A stretch of DNA of 38,658 nucleotides, taken from assembly GCA_021783475.1 (NCBI GenBank), contig JAJXTU010000008.1:1-38658 (forward strand). The letters are read 5' to 3'. The position numbers were made by a program, and so were the translations under genes. The DNA comes from a bacterium (GTDB lineage: Bacteria; Thermodesulfobiota; Thermodesulfobiia; Thermodesulfobiales; Thermodesulfobiaceae). The first letter of the stretch is position 1, and the number at the start of each line of letters is the position of its first letter. Under the pieces are notes generated by a model, which saw nothing but the letters and a program-made list of their open reading frames with translations, was not told where the DNA came from and did no database searches. This document shows, one piece after another, positions 16,825-25,620 of the stretch.

Positions 16825-19206
16825 CTATTCCTTGTTTTTATCTTCCTCTATCCCAACCTTTGCAAACTCTTCCAACCTTTTTTCTACATAGTAATATACG
16901 CAATTTTTTACGAAATTGCCCTTATCATCTTTAGAATCAACATCTAAGCCGGTAAGAATCTTCAGGCCCTCTTCGACTCTTGAAATTGCAAATATCTTAA
17001 ATTTTCCATCTTTTACTGCCTCAATAACTTCGTCTCTAAGAATAAGATTGTTCACGTTTCTTTCAGGAATTATTGCCATTGCGTCATTTACGTTCCTTGC
17101 TTTACACAGATCGAAAAATCCCTCAATCTTTTCGTTTACGCCGCCTATTGGTTGGACTTCACCCCACTGATCCATTGAACCCGTTATTGCAACGTTTTGT
17201 TTTAAAGGAATATTGGAAAGGGCGCTAATCAAAGCATAAAATTCTGCACAGGTTGCAGAATCTCCCTCAATTCCTGAATATAACTGTTCAAAAGTAATGG
17301 ATGCAGAGAAGGAAAGAGGCCTTTTCTGGCCAAAAAGGTGTCCAAGATAACCCGAAAGAATGAATACAGCTTTGTCGTGAATTTGGCCACTCATCTTAAC
17401 TTCTCTTTCTATATTTAAAACTCCCCTTTTGCCTGCATAGACCTGAGCAGTAATTCTGGCAGGCTTACCAAACATATGCCCTCCCGAAGATAATATAGCC
17501 AACCCATTAACCTGTCCGATCATCTCCCCAGAAGTGCGGACAATGATGGTATCCTCAAGGATAGCCTCCTGAATCCTCTCTTCAATTCTTCCATTCCTAA
17601 GTATTTTATTTTTGATTGCATCTTTAACGTGTACATTGGTAATTTCAGTGCTACCTGATTTAGTTGCAAAATAATTTGCCTCTGTAAGAAGATTCCTTAT
17701 CATACCTGTTCTCAAAGAAAGCTTATTCTTCTGACCTGCAATTCTGGCTGCTTCTCTAACGATATAAGTAATGCCAGATTCGTTCAATGGCAATATGCTG
17801 TCCCTCTTTGATATGTCTTTTATAAGGGATATATATTTTTCTATGTTTTCGCCAGAATCCAGAATATCGTCAAAATCGACTTTTACTCCAAAAAGTTCCC
17901 TGAACTCATCATCATATTGGCTTAAAATTTCGTAAAGCATGCTAGAACCGACAAGGATTACCTTTAGATCGAGATCGATTGGCTCTGGTCTGAGGGCACT
18001 TGAGCTAACAGCCCTGTAAGGCTCCCAGGGATCTTCTATTCTAACCTTGCCCTCCTTAAGCGCCCTTTTAAGTGCATCATAGCTAAATATGTTCTTCAAG
18101 AGATCTTGGGCCTCTAAAACAAGAAAACCATGATTCGCTCTATTTATCGCGCCAGATTTAATTTGAGTAAAATCTGTAACGGCTGCTCCATAAACGATTT
18201 TGTATTCAGTTTTGCCAAAAAGGTTGCCGTAGCTAGAATTTGACAGATAAACAACTGGGGCACCCTCGATTTCAGAGTTATCAACAAAAAGATTTATAAG
18301 ATATTTGTCAAAAGATGGCTCTGGAGGTCTCATTAAAAAGGGTACGTTGGTATTTTGTTCTGCACTAGCCCTTAATTCCTGAACCCTATCCAAAAGATCT
18401 AATCTCACCTCTTCCAGGTAAAGAAGAAGATCTTTTCTGTCAGAAAATTCATCTCTCACCTGTGTCAGCATACTTTCTATAAAAGAATTAGCAAAGTCTC
18501 TATCAAGAGAAATTGTATTGTCTCTAAGGATCTTCTCTTCATCTCTTATCAGCCGAAGCGCCTCGTTCATCTTCTCGTTTAGCATTTCTCCAGAAACTCT
18601 AATATGCTCCTTATCTTCGTCAGAAAGATCTTTATATTCTTCTTCTGTAAATGGGGCGCCTGTCTTTGTTGAAACTGCAAAAAGCTCTATCCCACCATTT
18701 TCTAAAGTCCTGATGGCAAAATTATATTTTGCTACCTCTTCTTCAAATTCAGAAAAAATTTGTGCCCTCTTTTTCTGAAATTCCTCTATTAGTTTTCTCC
18801 TTGCAAGCTCATAATTCTTTGATTCGAATTTTTTTGGAAAATCAGATTTCAGGCTTGCCACAAAATCGCTCATATATTTTTGAAAAATTCTACCTTTTCC
18901 AGCAGGCAAGCATAATACCTTTGGCATATCTGAATTCTTAAAGTTAAAAATATAGACTACGTCATCAGGTCTTTTAATAGTTTTTGCTTTATTTTCAAGT
19001 ATAGATAGAACCGCATCCTTCTTGCTCATTCCTTCATGCCCAACCACAAACATATTGTATCTAAAATCTTTTATAGATAGACCAAAATCAAGAGCCTTAA
19101 GAGCCCTTCCCTGGCCCAAAAACTTTATATCATCCTTACCTGGTTCATTGATCGCATCGAACTTAATCTCTTCAATTGTCAGATCTGAAACAGAAAGTTC
19201 TCTCAT
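16825..19206 (-). CDS. LonC-like ATP-dependent protease (AAA_32 plus S16 Lon protease domain)
   Basis: This 793-residue protein has the architecture of Lon-like 'AAA_32' proteases. The C-terminal proteolytic domain holds the catalytic Ser650 in EGDSATC and Lys693 in GGVNEKIEGF, 43 residues apart exactly as Ser679 and Lys722 of E. coli Lon. A helical insertion (about 180-290) interrupts the ATPase region. The N-terminal nucleotide site is degenerate: GHEGMSKKD (about 56-64) stands where GxxGxGK[ST] is expected, so ATP hydrolysis is doubtful. The frame starts 2 nt after the peroxiredoxin stop, with GGGG in that gene's last codons as ribosome binding site, so the two are co-expressed. A role in oxidative or heat protein quality control is plausible inference. 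Confidence 0.82.
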   Translation of the reverse strand: MRELSVSDLTIEEIKFDAINEPGKDDIKFLGQGRALKALDFGLSIKDFRYNMFVVGHEGMSKKDAVLSILENKAKTIKRPDDVVYIFNFKNSDMPKVLCLPAGKGRIFQKYMSDFVASLKSDFPKKFESKNYELARRKLIEEFQKKRAQIFSEFEEEVAKYNFAIRTLENGGIELFAVSTKTGAPFTEEEYKDLSDEDKEHIRVSGEMLNEKMNEALRLIRDEEKILRDNTISLDRDFANSFIESMLTQVRDEFSDRKDLLLYLEEVRLDLLDRVQELRASAEQNTNVPFLMRPPEPSFDKYLINLFVDNSEIEGAPVVYLSNSSYGNLFGKTEYKIVYGAAVTDFTQIKSGAINRANHGFLVLEAQDLLKNIFSYDALKRALKEGKVRIEDPWEPYRAVSSSALRPEPIDLDLKVILVGSSMLYEILSQYDDEFRELFGVKVDFDDILDSGENIEKYISLIKDISKRDSILPLNESGITYIVREAARIAGQKNKLSLRTGMIRNLLTEANYFATKSGSTEITNVHVKDAIKNKILRNGRIEERIQEAILEDTIIVRTSGEMIGQVNGLAILSSGGHMFGKPARITAQVYAGKRGVLNIEREVKMSGQIHDKAVFILSGYLGHLFGQKRPLSFSASITFEQLYSGIEGDSATCAEFYALISALSNIPLKQNVAITGSMDQWGEVQPIGGVNEKIEGFFDLCKARNVNDAMAIIPERNVNNLILRDEVIEAVKDGKFKIFAISRVEEGLKILTGLDVDSKDDKGNFVKNCVYYYVEKRLEEFAKVGIEEDKNKE

Positions 19207-19208
19207 TT

Positions 19209-19820
19209 TTATGCCCCTTCGTCAGAAATAGTTCCCATCTTCCAATAATGATAAACGCTCCCTACAAGATCTGCACCTGGAACGAGAGCTTTTTCGCCTG
19301 GTTTCCAGCTCGCAGGACACACCTCATTGTTTTCGCGAGAATACTGAAGAGCCTGTATCTGTCTAATTATTTCAGCGGCACTCCTGCCTACAGGTGATGC
19401 CAAAATGGTTATAGCCTGGATAACATCATCTGGATCTATAATAAAGGCTCCTCTCAAATTAACCTTTGATTTCTCGTCATAAACCTCAAAACTCTTGCCA
19501 ATCTTCCCATCTTGATCGCTGATCATAGGATAAGGAAATTTAAAAGCTGTCATCTTGCTTAACTCTGCGTCATCCCAAGCCTTATGAACATAAGGGCTAT
19601 CTACGCTGATAACAAAAACATCGACCTTAAGCTCGTCAAAATCGCATTTTTTCCCTGCAAGTTCAGCTAATTCTGTAGGACAAACAAATGTAAAGTCTCC
19701 TGGATAAAAATAAATTAATTTCCATGATTTTTTATAATTACCAAGGTTTATTTCTTCTACCTTACCCTCTACGTATGCCATTGCTGATATTTCTGGAAAA
19801 ACTTGACCTACAAGAGACAT
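19209..19820 (-). CDS. Typical 2-Cys peroxiredoxin (AhpC/Prx1 group)
   Basis: This 203-residue thiol peroxidase reduces hydrogen peroxide and organic hydroperoxides in the cytoplasm. The peroxidatic Cys47 lies in the family motif FYPGDFTFVCPTE, with Thr44 completing the active site, and the resolving Cys168 is in EVCPASWKPG, the spacing of dimeric typical 2-Cys enzymes. No dedicated AhpF reductase is adjacent, so thioredoxin is the likely donor. The ATG follows GGAGG at good spacing. It is the first gene of a pair with the LonC-like protease. It is divergent from the lipoprotein gene at 19992 and shows no palindromic operator like that of the second peroxiredoxin at 35584. Confidence 0.92.
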   Translation of the reverse strand: MSLVGQVFPEISAMAYVEGKVEEINLGNYKKSWKLIYFYPGDFTFVCPTELAELAGKKCDFDELKVDVFVISVDSPYVHKAWDDAELSKMTAFKFPYPMISDQDGKIGKSFEVYDEKSKVNLRGAFIIDPDDVIQAITILASPVGRSAAEIIRQIQALQYSRENNEVCPASWKPGEKALVPGADLVGSVYHYWKMGTISDEGA

Positions 19821-19991
19821 CTTTTACCTCCAATATTAATTTTTAACAACTTTAGAACAAAGAAATAATATACATACGATGATTTTAACAAAAAAAGAGC
19901 AGTTTGTAATAAATATAAGTTAACTTTATGGTAGAATACTTTTAAGTTTTATTCTTGTATAATTTTGAAAATCGAGCCAAGGGAGGCTAAT
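19821..19991. promoter_or_regulatory. Divergent promoter region, peroxiredoxin / lipoprotein
   Basis: AT-rich gap between two genes read outward. For the + strand a TATAAT at 19958-19963 sits 18 nt before the GGGAGG ribosome binding site (19981-19986), with no good -35. GGAGG of the peroxiredoxin lies just before its ATG. No strong palindrome is seen. Confidence 0.35.
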
Positions 19992-20591
19992 TTGAGAAAA
20001 TCTAATTTACTGAAATTAATATTTGTAATAGTTGCTTCTCTTACAGTTTTTTCAAGTTGTGCATCGGCAAAAAAGCTTTTTCCTATTCCCCCAATAAGAG
20101 TGGCAGTCTTGCCTATAATAAACAAAACTGATGAACAACCATTTTTTCAAGAACTTGCTGACAAAAGATTCTCCGATTTTCTTAAGAATTCAAATATAGA
20201 GCTGGTTCCTGAAAAAGAAGTCATGGAGTACCTAAAAAAGAGCGGTTATGACCCAGAAAAAAAAGAATTTCCAAGCAAGGATACCTTAAAATACTTAGCA
20301 GTAATGACAAATGCTGATGACGTAATTGGGCTCTCTTTAGAAAGCATTACCAGGCAACCACCAACACCTCTTGACGTAACGTATAAGCTATCTGCTCAAG
20401 TAGGCGTTAAGATTATTGAATACGAAAGGTATAAGGGCGACGTCTTTACTTATGATTTTAAAGAAAAGGGAGAGAGCACAAACACTCCTTATGAAGGTGC
20501 TTCTATGAAAAAGGCAATAATAGACGCTACCAATAACGTTATGGATGAAGCATTAAAATCTTATGATTTTTCAGGCTTTTCAAATCTTTAA
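19992..20591 (+). CDS. Putative lipoprotein, uncharacterised
   Basis: I place the start at the TTG at 19992, 5-6 nt after GGGAGG, rather than the earlier in-frame TTG at 19965. This gives a normal lipoprotein signal: basic RKSNLLK, a hydrophobic core and the lipobox VFSSC. The mature part (about 180 residues) opens with RVAVLPIINKTDEQPFF, the 'LP..N.T' pattern found in CsgG/TolB-N-like and GNA1162-like outer-membrane lipoproteins. A segment NADDVIGLSLESI follows in the middle. No enzyme motif is visible. The protein is probably anchored in the outer or inner membrane facing the periplasm. mgtC-like begins 46 nt downstream and may be co-transcribed. The function is unknown. Confidence 0.7.
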   Translation: MRKSNLLKLIFVIVASLTVFSSCASAKKLFPIPPIRVAVLPIINKTDEQPFFQELADKRFSDFLKNSNIELVPEKEVMEYLKKSGYDPEKKEFPSKDTLKYLAVMTNADDVIGLSLESITRQPPTPLDVTYKLSAQVGVKIIEYERYKGDVFTYDFKEKGESTNTPYEGASMKKAIIDATNNVMDEALKSYDFSGFSNL

Positions 20592-20637
20592 ACATTTAAA
20601 AAGTTAATTTTTTATTAAATTTTAAAGGGATCTAAGG

Positions 20638-21321
20638 GTGGAAAACTTACTTGAAATAATATTGAAATTAACTTTGGCTATTTTTGTGGGTGGCATTTTT
20701 GGTGCCGAAAGAGAATTTAGCGGTAGGTCTGCTGGAATTAGAACGAATATCCTTGTTTGCCTTTCAGGAACGTTAGTTATGCTCTTGTCGTCAAGTTATT
20801 TTACTAATACAAGCGACTTAGCATTAAGAATACAAGTAGATCCTGGCAGAATTGCCGCAGGGGCAGTTACAGGAATAGGATTTTTAGGTGCAGGAGTAAT
20901 ACTGAAAACCAAGGGAGAAGTACAGGGACTTACAACGGCTGCGCTGATCTTTCTAAATATGATACTTGGCCTGTGCATTGGATCGGGGCTATATCTATTA
21001 GTAATTACAGGCACAATATTTTCTCTTATACCCCTAACCATACTTAGGAAGCTAAGCAGTTTAATAAAAAGGGAAATAAAAATTTTACATTTGGTGATAA
21101 AGTCATGCGACAAAGAGGTGACTCAAGCAAAAATTACCAAAATTCTTGCTCAAAATAAAATTATCGTTTTATCTCACGATATATCGTGTAACCTTGAGAA
21201 AGAAGAGCTAAGAGTGTCACTTTTGATTGAAGCAGTTTCAGAAAGGCCATTTTTAAAACTATTCGAAGAGCTTAGAGAAATAAAATTTATTAAAGCTCTT
21301 AGCATCACATCTAAAGAGTGA
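20638..21321 (+). CDS. MgtC/SapB family membrane protein
   Basis: The N-terminal part is the MgtC membrane domain: GGIFGAEREFSGRSAGIRTN (about 18-37), then RIAAGAVTGIGFLGAGVILK (about 71-90) and GLTTAALIF. These are the family's most conserved motifs. About four helices are followed by a soluble C-terminal domain (about 145-227). MgtC proteins are linked to growth at low magnesium and to inhibition of F-ATPase in pathogens; in environmental bacteria the role is unclear. The usual Trp after the GLTTAAS motif is replaced by Phe. The start is GTG after AAGGG. The 3' end overlaps the convergent TauE-like gene by 11 nt, leaving no room for a separate terminator. Confidence 0.82.
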   Translation: MENLLEIILKLTLAIFVGGIFGAEREFSGRSAGIRTNILVCLSGTLVMLLSSSYFTNTSDLALRIQVDPGRIAAGAVTGIGFLGAGVILKTKGEVQGLTTAALIFLNMILGLCIGSGLYLLVITGTIFSLIPLTILRKLSSLIKREIKILHLVIKSCDKEVTQAKITKILAQNKIIVLSHDISCNLEKEELRVSLLIEAVSERPFLKLFEELREIKFIKALSITSKE

Positions 21322-22204
21322 AGAAAACATGCAACGCAAAATCAAATATATACTTTACAGCAAGAAATAATATAGATAAAGACAGTATTAGCTTAATTAT
21401 TCCTGATGGCACGTATTTTTGACACCTTGCCCCAAGATATGTTCCTGCAATTCCACCTAAGCCAAATAGAAGCCCCAAGAGAATATCTGGCTCTGACCCT
21501 GGGCTGCCAAGAGGGTTTAACGAATAATAAAAAACACCTAAGATTGAAGTTATCCAGGTAGCTAAGAGTGCAGGACCAGCAACCACATAAACGGGCAGCT
21601 TAAAAACTGCCACACAAAATGGAGCTATAATAGATCCCCCGCCTATACCGTAAGCACCTCCTATAATCCCAACAAAAAAGGACAACAAAAATACCCAAAA
21701 ATTTGAAAAGCTATAAGTCTTTTCTTGAAACTCAAAAGCCGCTCTAAATATATTTGAGGTTAAAATTTTTAAATCGAAGTTTTTTGTGCGCTCAACTTTT
21801 TTTGGTCTGATCAGGCTAAAAAGCAAGCGAATTCCTATATAAAGTAAAACGACACCCACAAATGCCTTGAAAACAACAGGGTTATAAAGGTACTTTACCC
21901 TTATAAAATAGCCAATAAAAACTCCAGGCAGCGTTCCGATTGTAAGGACAATCGCCAACGGAAAGAACATTCTGCCCTCTTTAAAATATCTGTAAACCCC
22001 GCCAGGAATGGCGGCTATATTGTAAACAAAATTAGTCCCAGAAACGCCTGGAGTGGTATAGTTTAAAAAACTGACTTGAAATGGCAAAAGCAAGAAAGCG
22101 CCAGAAACGCCGCCCATAGAAGTAAAGAATGATATGACAAAAGCGACTAATGGAGGTAAAAATATATTCACGCTAATACCAGATATGGGGAAGAATATAT
22201 TCAA
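21311..22204 (-). CDS. TauE/SafE (TSUP) family anion exporter
   Basis: This 297-residue membrane protein has about eight helices in two repeats. It shows the TSUP glycine-rich repeat motifs SFFTSMGGVSGAFLLLP (about 25-41) in the first half and FFVGIIGGAYGIGGGSIIAP (about 174-193) in the second. The family exports sulfite, sulfoacetate, sulfolactate or other small organic anions. In a sulfur-metabolising cell a sulfur oxyanion is a fair guess but not shown by sequence. The TTG start is supported by AAAGGAG 6 nt upstream. It is transcribed toward mgtC-like, with overlapping 3' ends, and divergently from cfa. Confidence 0.85.
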   Translation of the reverse strand: MNIFFPISGISVNIFLPPLVAFVISFFTSMGGVSGAFLLLPFQVSFLNYTTPGVSGTNFVYNIAAIPGGVYRYFKEGRMFFPLAIVLTIGTLPGVFIGYFIRVKYLYNPVVFKAFVGVVLLYIGIRLLFSLIRPKKVERTKNFDLKILTSNIFRAAFEFQEKTYSFSNFWVFLLSFFVGIIGGAYGIGGGSIIAPFCVAVFKLPVYVVAGPALLATWITSILGVFYYSLNPLGSPGSEPDILLGLLFGLGGIAGTYLGARCQKYVPSGIIKLILSLSILFLAVKYIFDFALHVFFTL

Positions 22205-22298
22205 ATTAAACTCCTTTCAAGCTTATATATACTAATATTATAATAAAAAAAGAGTTATAATACTATTGTAAATACCGTATACATTTTGGAGGTTACCT
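22205..22298. promoter_or_regulatory. Divergent promoter region, TauE-like / cfa
   Basis: AT-rich 94-bp gap between outward-facing genes. TATAAT boxes occur on the + strand at 22256-22261 and on the - strand at 22237-22242, neither with a good -35 at 17 bp. GGAGG precedes the cfa ATG. Confidence 0.3.
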
Positions 22299-23480
22299 AT
22301 GAAAAAGGAACTCTTAGATGTTTTTTTCAAGAAAATGCAAGATTCAGTAAAAGTTGTTTATTGGGATGGGGAGAAGAGATCATACAACGATAACTCGAAG
22401 ATAGTGATAAGATTCTTAAAAGAGCCGCCATTAACTTCTTTAGAAGATCCACTTCTAACCTTAGGAGATCTCTTCATCGAAGAATATTTTGATATAGATG
22501 GGAATATAGAAGACCTAATGGACCTAATTGAGAAAAATAAAGATCTCTTTAGACCGCAGAAAAAGAACGTCTTTATGACAACTCTTGAAACCACTTTGGG
22601 AGTTGGTAAGTCTAAGAGCAAAGACTTAAAAAATATTCAGAGTCACTATGATCTTGGAAACGATTTCTTCTCCTTATGGCTTGATTCATCAATGTGTTAT
22701 TCGTGTGCATATTTTAAAACACCGACAGATTCACTAGCCCAAGCTCAGAAAAACAAGATATCTCATTCACTTAAAAAGTTAAATTTGCAAAAAGGCGAAA
22801 ACTTACTTGATATTGGCTGCGGATGGGGGGAGCTGCTTTTTGAGGCCGCGACAAAGTATGAGGTGCACGCTACTGGGATAACTCTAAGTCAGGAACAATT
22901 TGATCACATAAAAGAGCAAATAAAGCTCAGAGACCTTGGCGATAAAGTAGAGGTGAGATTAGAGAGTTATGAAGAGCTTAGCCCAAAGAAGAACTTATTT
23001 GATAAGATCGTTAGCATAGGAATGTTTGAACACGTTGGGAGGAAAAGAATGCCAGAATTTATGAAAAAGGCATCGAGTATTTTGAAAAGTTCTGGGATAC
23101 TTATGCTTCATACAATTACCGGCCTAGAAGAGGGTGGACATCATTCCTGGATGGAGAAGCACATATTCCCTGGTGGCTATGTCCCAACAGTAAGAGAAAT
23201 AGTGAATATAATACCCGATTATGACTTCAGAATAGTGAATATAGAGAGCTTGAGGCGCCACTACGCAAGAACGTTAAAATATTGGTCTAAAAACTTTGAT
23301 GCCCATCGCGATGAAATAGAGAAAAAATTTGGGAGAACCTTCCTAAGAATGTGGGATATATATCTTAAGGGCTGCGCAGCCTCATTTAAACTGGGATTTG
23401 TAGACGTTCACCAATTTATATTATCCCTTGGCATAAACAACGAATATCCTGAGACATTTGAATTTTTATACAAGGATTGA
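22299..23480 (+). CDS. cfa: Cyclopropane-fatty-acyl-phospholipid synthase
   Basis: This 393-residue enzyme methylenates double bonds of membrane phospholipid acyl chains using S-adenosylmethionine. The N-terminal lipid-binding domain (about 1-100) ends at the family motif NIQSHYDLGNDFFSLWLD (about 108-125). The SAM site is LLDIGCGWG (about 168-176), and further family motifs are SIGMFEHVG (about 246-254) and HYARTLKYW (about 325-333). Length matches E. coli Cfa (382). The ATG follows GGAGG. Cyclopropane lipids stiffen membranes against acid, heat and oxidants, in keeping with the inferred habitat. It is a single-gene unit, convergent with the envelope cluster. Confidence 0.9.
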   Translation: MKKELLDVFFKKMQDSVKVVYWDGEKRSYNDNSKIVIRFLKEPPLTSLEDPLLTLGDLFIEEYFDIDGNIEDLMDLIEKNKDLFRPQKKNVFMTTLETTLGVGKSKSKDLKNIQSHYDLGNDFFSLWLDSSMCYSCAYFKTPTDSLAQAQKNKISHSLKKLNLQKGENLLDIGCGWGELLFEAATKYEVHATGITLSQEQFDHIKEQIKLRDLGDKVEVRLESYEELSPKKNLFDKIVSIGMFEHVGRKRMPEFMKKASSILKSSGILMLHTITGLEEGGHHSWMEKHIFPGGYVPTVREIVNIIPDYDFRIVNIESLRRHYARTLKYWSKNFDAHRDEIEKKFGRTFLRMWDIYLKGCAASFKLGFVDVHQFILSLGINNEYPETFEFLYKD

Positions 23481-23518
23481 ATTAAGCAAAGTATTTGATC
23501 TAATAGCTAGACTTTAAT

Positions 23519-24016
23519 CTAATGGCTTAAGCTCTTAACCACAGCATCCTTAGCAATTATCTTTTTATTTATAAAATCAATGTTTGCAGTTTTTGAACTT
23601 AGCTGTTCATCTTTACCCTTTAGACTAAAGTCGGTGCATTTTAAAGTGCCATTATTTGGATCAAATTCCCCCGAATTAAAGTACATTGTATATCCATTAA
23701 TAGAGACCGTTCCAGACAAGATGTTTACCATCTTCGTCTTTTTGTCATAGGCGGCCCTTTTGCCCGTAATGAGAATTGACTCTTTTTTATCATAAATTAT
23801 TTCAAAGTCATCGCCTATAATATCATTTTGATTATCGTAAACGTTTTTCGCCTTCATCTTAAATGGGAGCTGAATATCCTTAAAACTATTTATTAGCTTT
23901 TCAGTATCATTGTTTGAATTATTGGATTTATGTAAAATTAAGAAATTAGTAAACAAAGCAAGAGATGCAAATATTAGCAAAACTAATACAGTTAATACTA
24001 AAAATTTTCTATACAC
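23519..24016 (-). CDS. lptC: LptC-like lipopolysaccharide export protein
   Basis: This 165-residue protein has one N-terminal membrane helix (LVLTVLVLLIFASLALF, about 7-23) and a periplasmic OstA/LptC-like beta domain. The visible pattern is repeated short strands in the order 'GDDFEIIYDKKESILITGKR', 'AAYDKKTKMVNILSGTVSI' and 'SSKTANIDFINKKIIAKDAV', typical of LptA/LptC folds. LptC links the inner-membrane LptBFG transporter to LptA. It starts with GTG 2 nt after the kdsC stop and is the last gene of the envelope cluster. No lptA or lptB follows in the window. Identification relies on fold pattern and position, because sequence conservation in this family is low. Confidence 0.7.
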   Translation of the reverse strand: MYRKFLVLTVLVLLIFASLALFTNFLILHKSNNSNNDTEKLINSFKDIQLPFKMKAKNVYDNQNDIIGDDFEIIYDKKESILITGKRAAYDKKTKMVNILSGTVSINGYTMYFNSGEFDPNNGTLKCTDFSLKGKDEQLSSKTANIDFINKKIIAKDAVVKSLSH

Positions 24017-24018
24017 TT

Positions 24019-24543
24019 TTAATAATCTTCAAAATACAGTTTTATACCCTGTTCCAACTTATTTTGAGTTCTTAATATCTTTTCTATAAATGCTCTCGCT
24101 GCGCCTTTACCGCCAAAATCCTCAATAACAACATCGACTCTTTCTCTTACAGCCTCAACGGCGTCACCCGGACAAGCACTCACTCCACAAACTTCCAATA
24201 TTGGCAAGTCGTTATAATCATCTCCCATATAAGCAACGTTCTCATAATTCATATTTAGCTCTTTCAAAATTTTGTTTAGCTCAACTATCTTGTTATCACA
24301 ACTCATTATAAGATAGTCCACTTTCAGCTCCCTCGACCTATTTTCAAGAGAGACAGAACTCCTGCCACTTATAAAGAGAGTAACAAAACCTAGCCTCCTT
24401 GCCATCGCAAGGCCGAGACCATCCTTTACGTTAAAAACTTTTATTTCTTCTTTTGAAGAAACAACTATGCCTCCATCGGTAAGAACTCCGTCCACATCAA
24501 AGGCCAGTATTTTTATTTTCTTTATTCTGTCTTCAAGACTCAA
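24019..24543 (-). CDS. kdsC: 3-deoxy-D-manno-octulosonate-8-phosphate phosphatase KdsC
   Basis: This 174-residue HAD-family phosphatase converts Kdo-8-phosphate to Kdo. The nucleophile motif FDVDGVLTDGG (about 15-25) with Asp16 and Asp18 is complete. FISGR (about 57-61) supplies motif II and YMGDDYND (about 105-112) motif III. The short capless form matches KdsC, which works as a tetramer. The TTG start follows AAGGAG at proper spacing. It lies 54 nt after kdsD and is coupled to the lptC-like gene, giving the order kdsA-kdsD-kdsC-lptC known from many Gram-negative bacteria. Confidence 0.92.
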   Translation of the reverse strand: MSLEDRIKKIKILAFDVDGVLTDGGIVVSSKEEIKVFNVKDGLGLAMARRLGFVTLFISGRSSVSLENRSRELKVDYLIMSCDNKIVELNKILKELNMNYENVAYMGDDYNDLPILEVCGVSACPGDAVEAVRERVDVVIEDFGGKGAARAFIEKILRTQNKLEQGIKLYFEDY

Positions 24544-24597
24544 CCTAAAACTCCTTTTTATACATTTTTTAGTAATTGTATCAAAAAAAATTTAAAT

Positions 24598-25569
24598 TTA
24601 GACTATGCCTGCCTTTAGTATGTCGTGTAAGTGAATCATGCCTACCGATCTTAATTCCTCGTCCACGACAGGCAATAAATTTATATTTCTATCTTGCAAA
24701 ATTTTCAAAGCCTCAGTAGCTAAACGTTTTTCATGGATGCACACAGGCTGTTTTGTCATAACTTCTTCAGCACGCCTCTTTAAAAACAAGTCGTCAATCT
24801 CTATCTTCCTTCTTATGTCGCCATCGGTTATAAGACCTTTTAGTACGCCATTTTTATCAATAACAGAAACTGCGCCAAGACCCTTTTTGCTGATCTCGAA
24901 AAGAGCCTCTTTGACGATAGTTTCGAGATTAACCACGGGGTTGTCTTTGCCCTTGTGCATCAAATCGCAAACTCTGGTTATCAAACTCCTGCCAAGTGCG
25001 CCCCCTGGATGAAAAATAGCAAAATCCTGAGGTCTAAAGTCTCTTAATTTCAAAAGACACATTGCAAGGGCATCTCCAAGAACCAGTGTAACCGTTGTTG
25101 AAGAGGTAGGAACAATATTATATGGACAAGCCTCTTTCTTCACGCCTATGTCCAGCACGATATCCGCCAAAGTGGCAAGAGCAGATAAGAGGTTGCCTGT
25201 CATAGCAATTATCTTTACCCCAATTCTTCTTAAAACTGGGCAAATAGTAATTAGTTCTGAATTTTCTCCACTATAAGAAATTGCAATAACAAGATCTTTG
25301 CCAGTAACCATACCGAGATCACCGTGAATGCCCTCTGCAGGGTGTAAAAACAACGATGGAGTACCGGTACTTGAAAGAGTTGCCGCAATCTTTCTGCCAA
25401 TAAGTCCAGATTTTCCCATTCCCGTGATAATTACTCTCCCATCACAGTTAAGAATAAGATCTATAGCGTCTAAAAACGATTTATTAATCTTATCGCAAAG
25501 TTGATCTATGCTCTCTCTTTCGACAAAGCATACCTCCTTAGCAAGGGACAATACTTCTTCTCTATCCAT
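24598..25569 (-). CDS. kdsD: Arabinose-5-phosphate isomerase KdsD (KpsF/GutQ)
   Basis: The enzyme converts ribulose-5-phosphate to arabinose-5-phosphate, the first step toward Kdo. A SIS sugar-isomerase domain (about 30-165; GRVIITGMGKSGLIGRKIA, then FLHPAEGIHGDLG and AISYSGENSEL) is followed by two CBS domains (about 205-260 and 270-323; VIDKNGVLKGLITDGDIRR, LLPVVDEELRSVGMIHLHD). I start it at the ATG at 25569 (323 residues), because GGAGG lies 6 nt upstream. A TTG 12 nt further upstream falls on the ribosome binding site itself. It follows kdsA by 51 nt and precedes kdsC. Confidence 0.92.
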   Translation of the reverse strand: MDREEVLSLAKEVCFVERESIDQLCDKINKSFLDAIDLILNCDGRVIITGMGKSGLIGRKIAATLSSTGTPSLFLHPAEGIHGDLGMVTGKDLVIAISYSGENSELITICPVLRRIGVKIIAMTGNLLSALATLADIVLDIGVKKEACPYNIVPTSSTTVTLVLGDALAMCLLKLRDFRPQDFAIFHPGGALGRSLITRVCDLMHKGKDNPVVNLETIVKEALFEISKKGLGAVSVIDKNGVLKGLITDGDIRRKIEIDDLFLKRRAEEVMTKQPVCIHEKRLATEALKILQDRNINLLPVVDEELRSVGMIHLHDILKAGIV

Positions 25570-25620
25570 AAATGCCTCCAAAATACAAACAATTGTAAAA
25601 TTTTAATTCAAGATGTTTAT

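Noticed and set aside
19965-19967. TTG at 19965 as start of the lipoprotein
   Set aside because: The TTG at 19992 has GGGAGG at proper spacing and gives a normal-length signal peptide.
20592-20637. AT-rich inverted pattern between the lipoprotein and mgtC-like genes
   Set aside because: Pairing is A/T only and imperfect, and expected by chance at this base composition.
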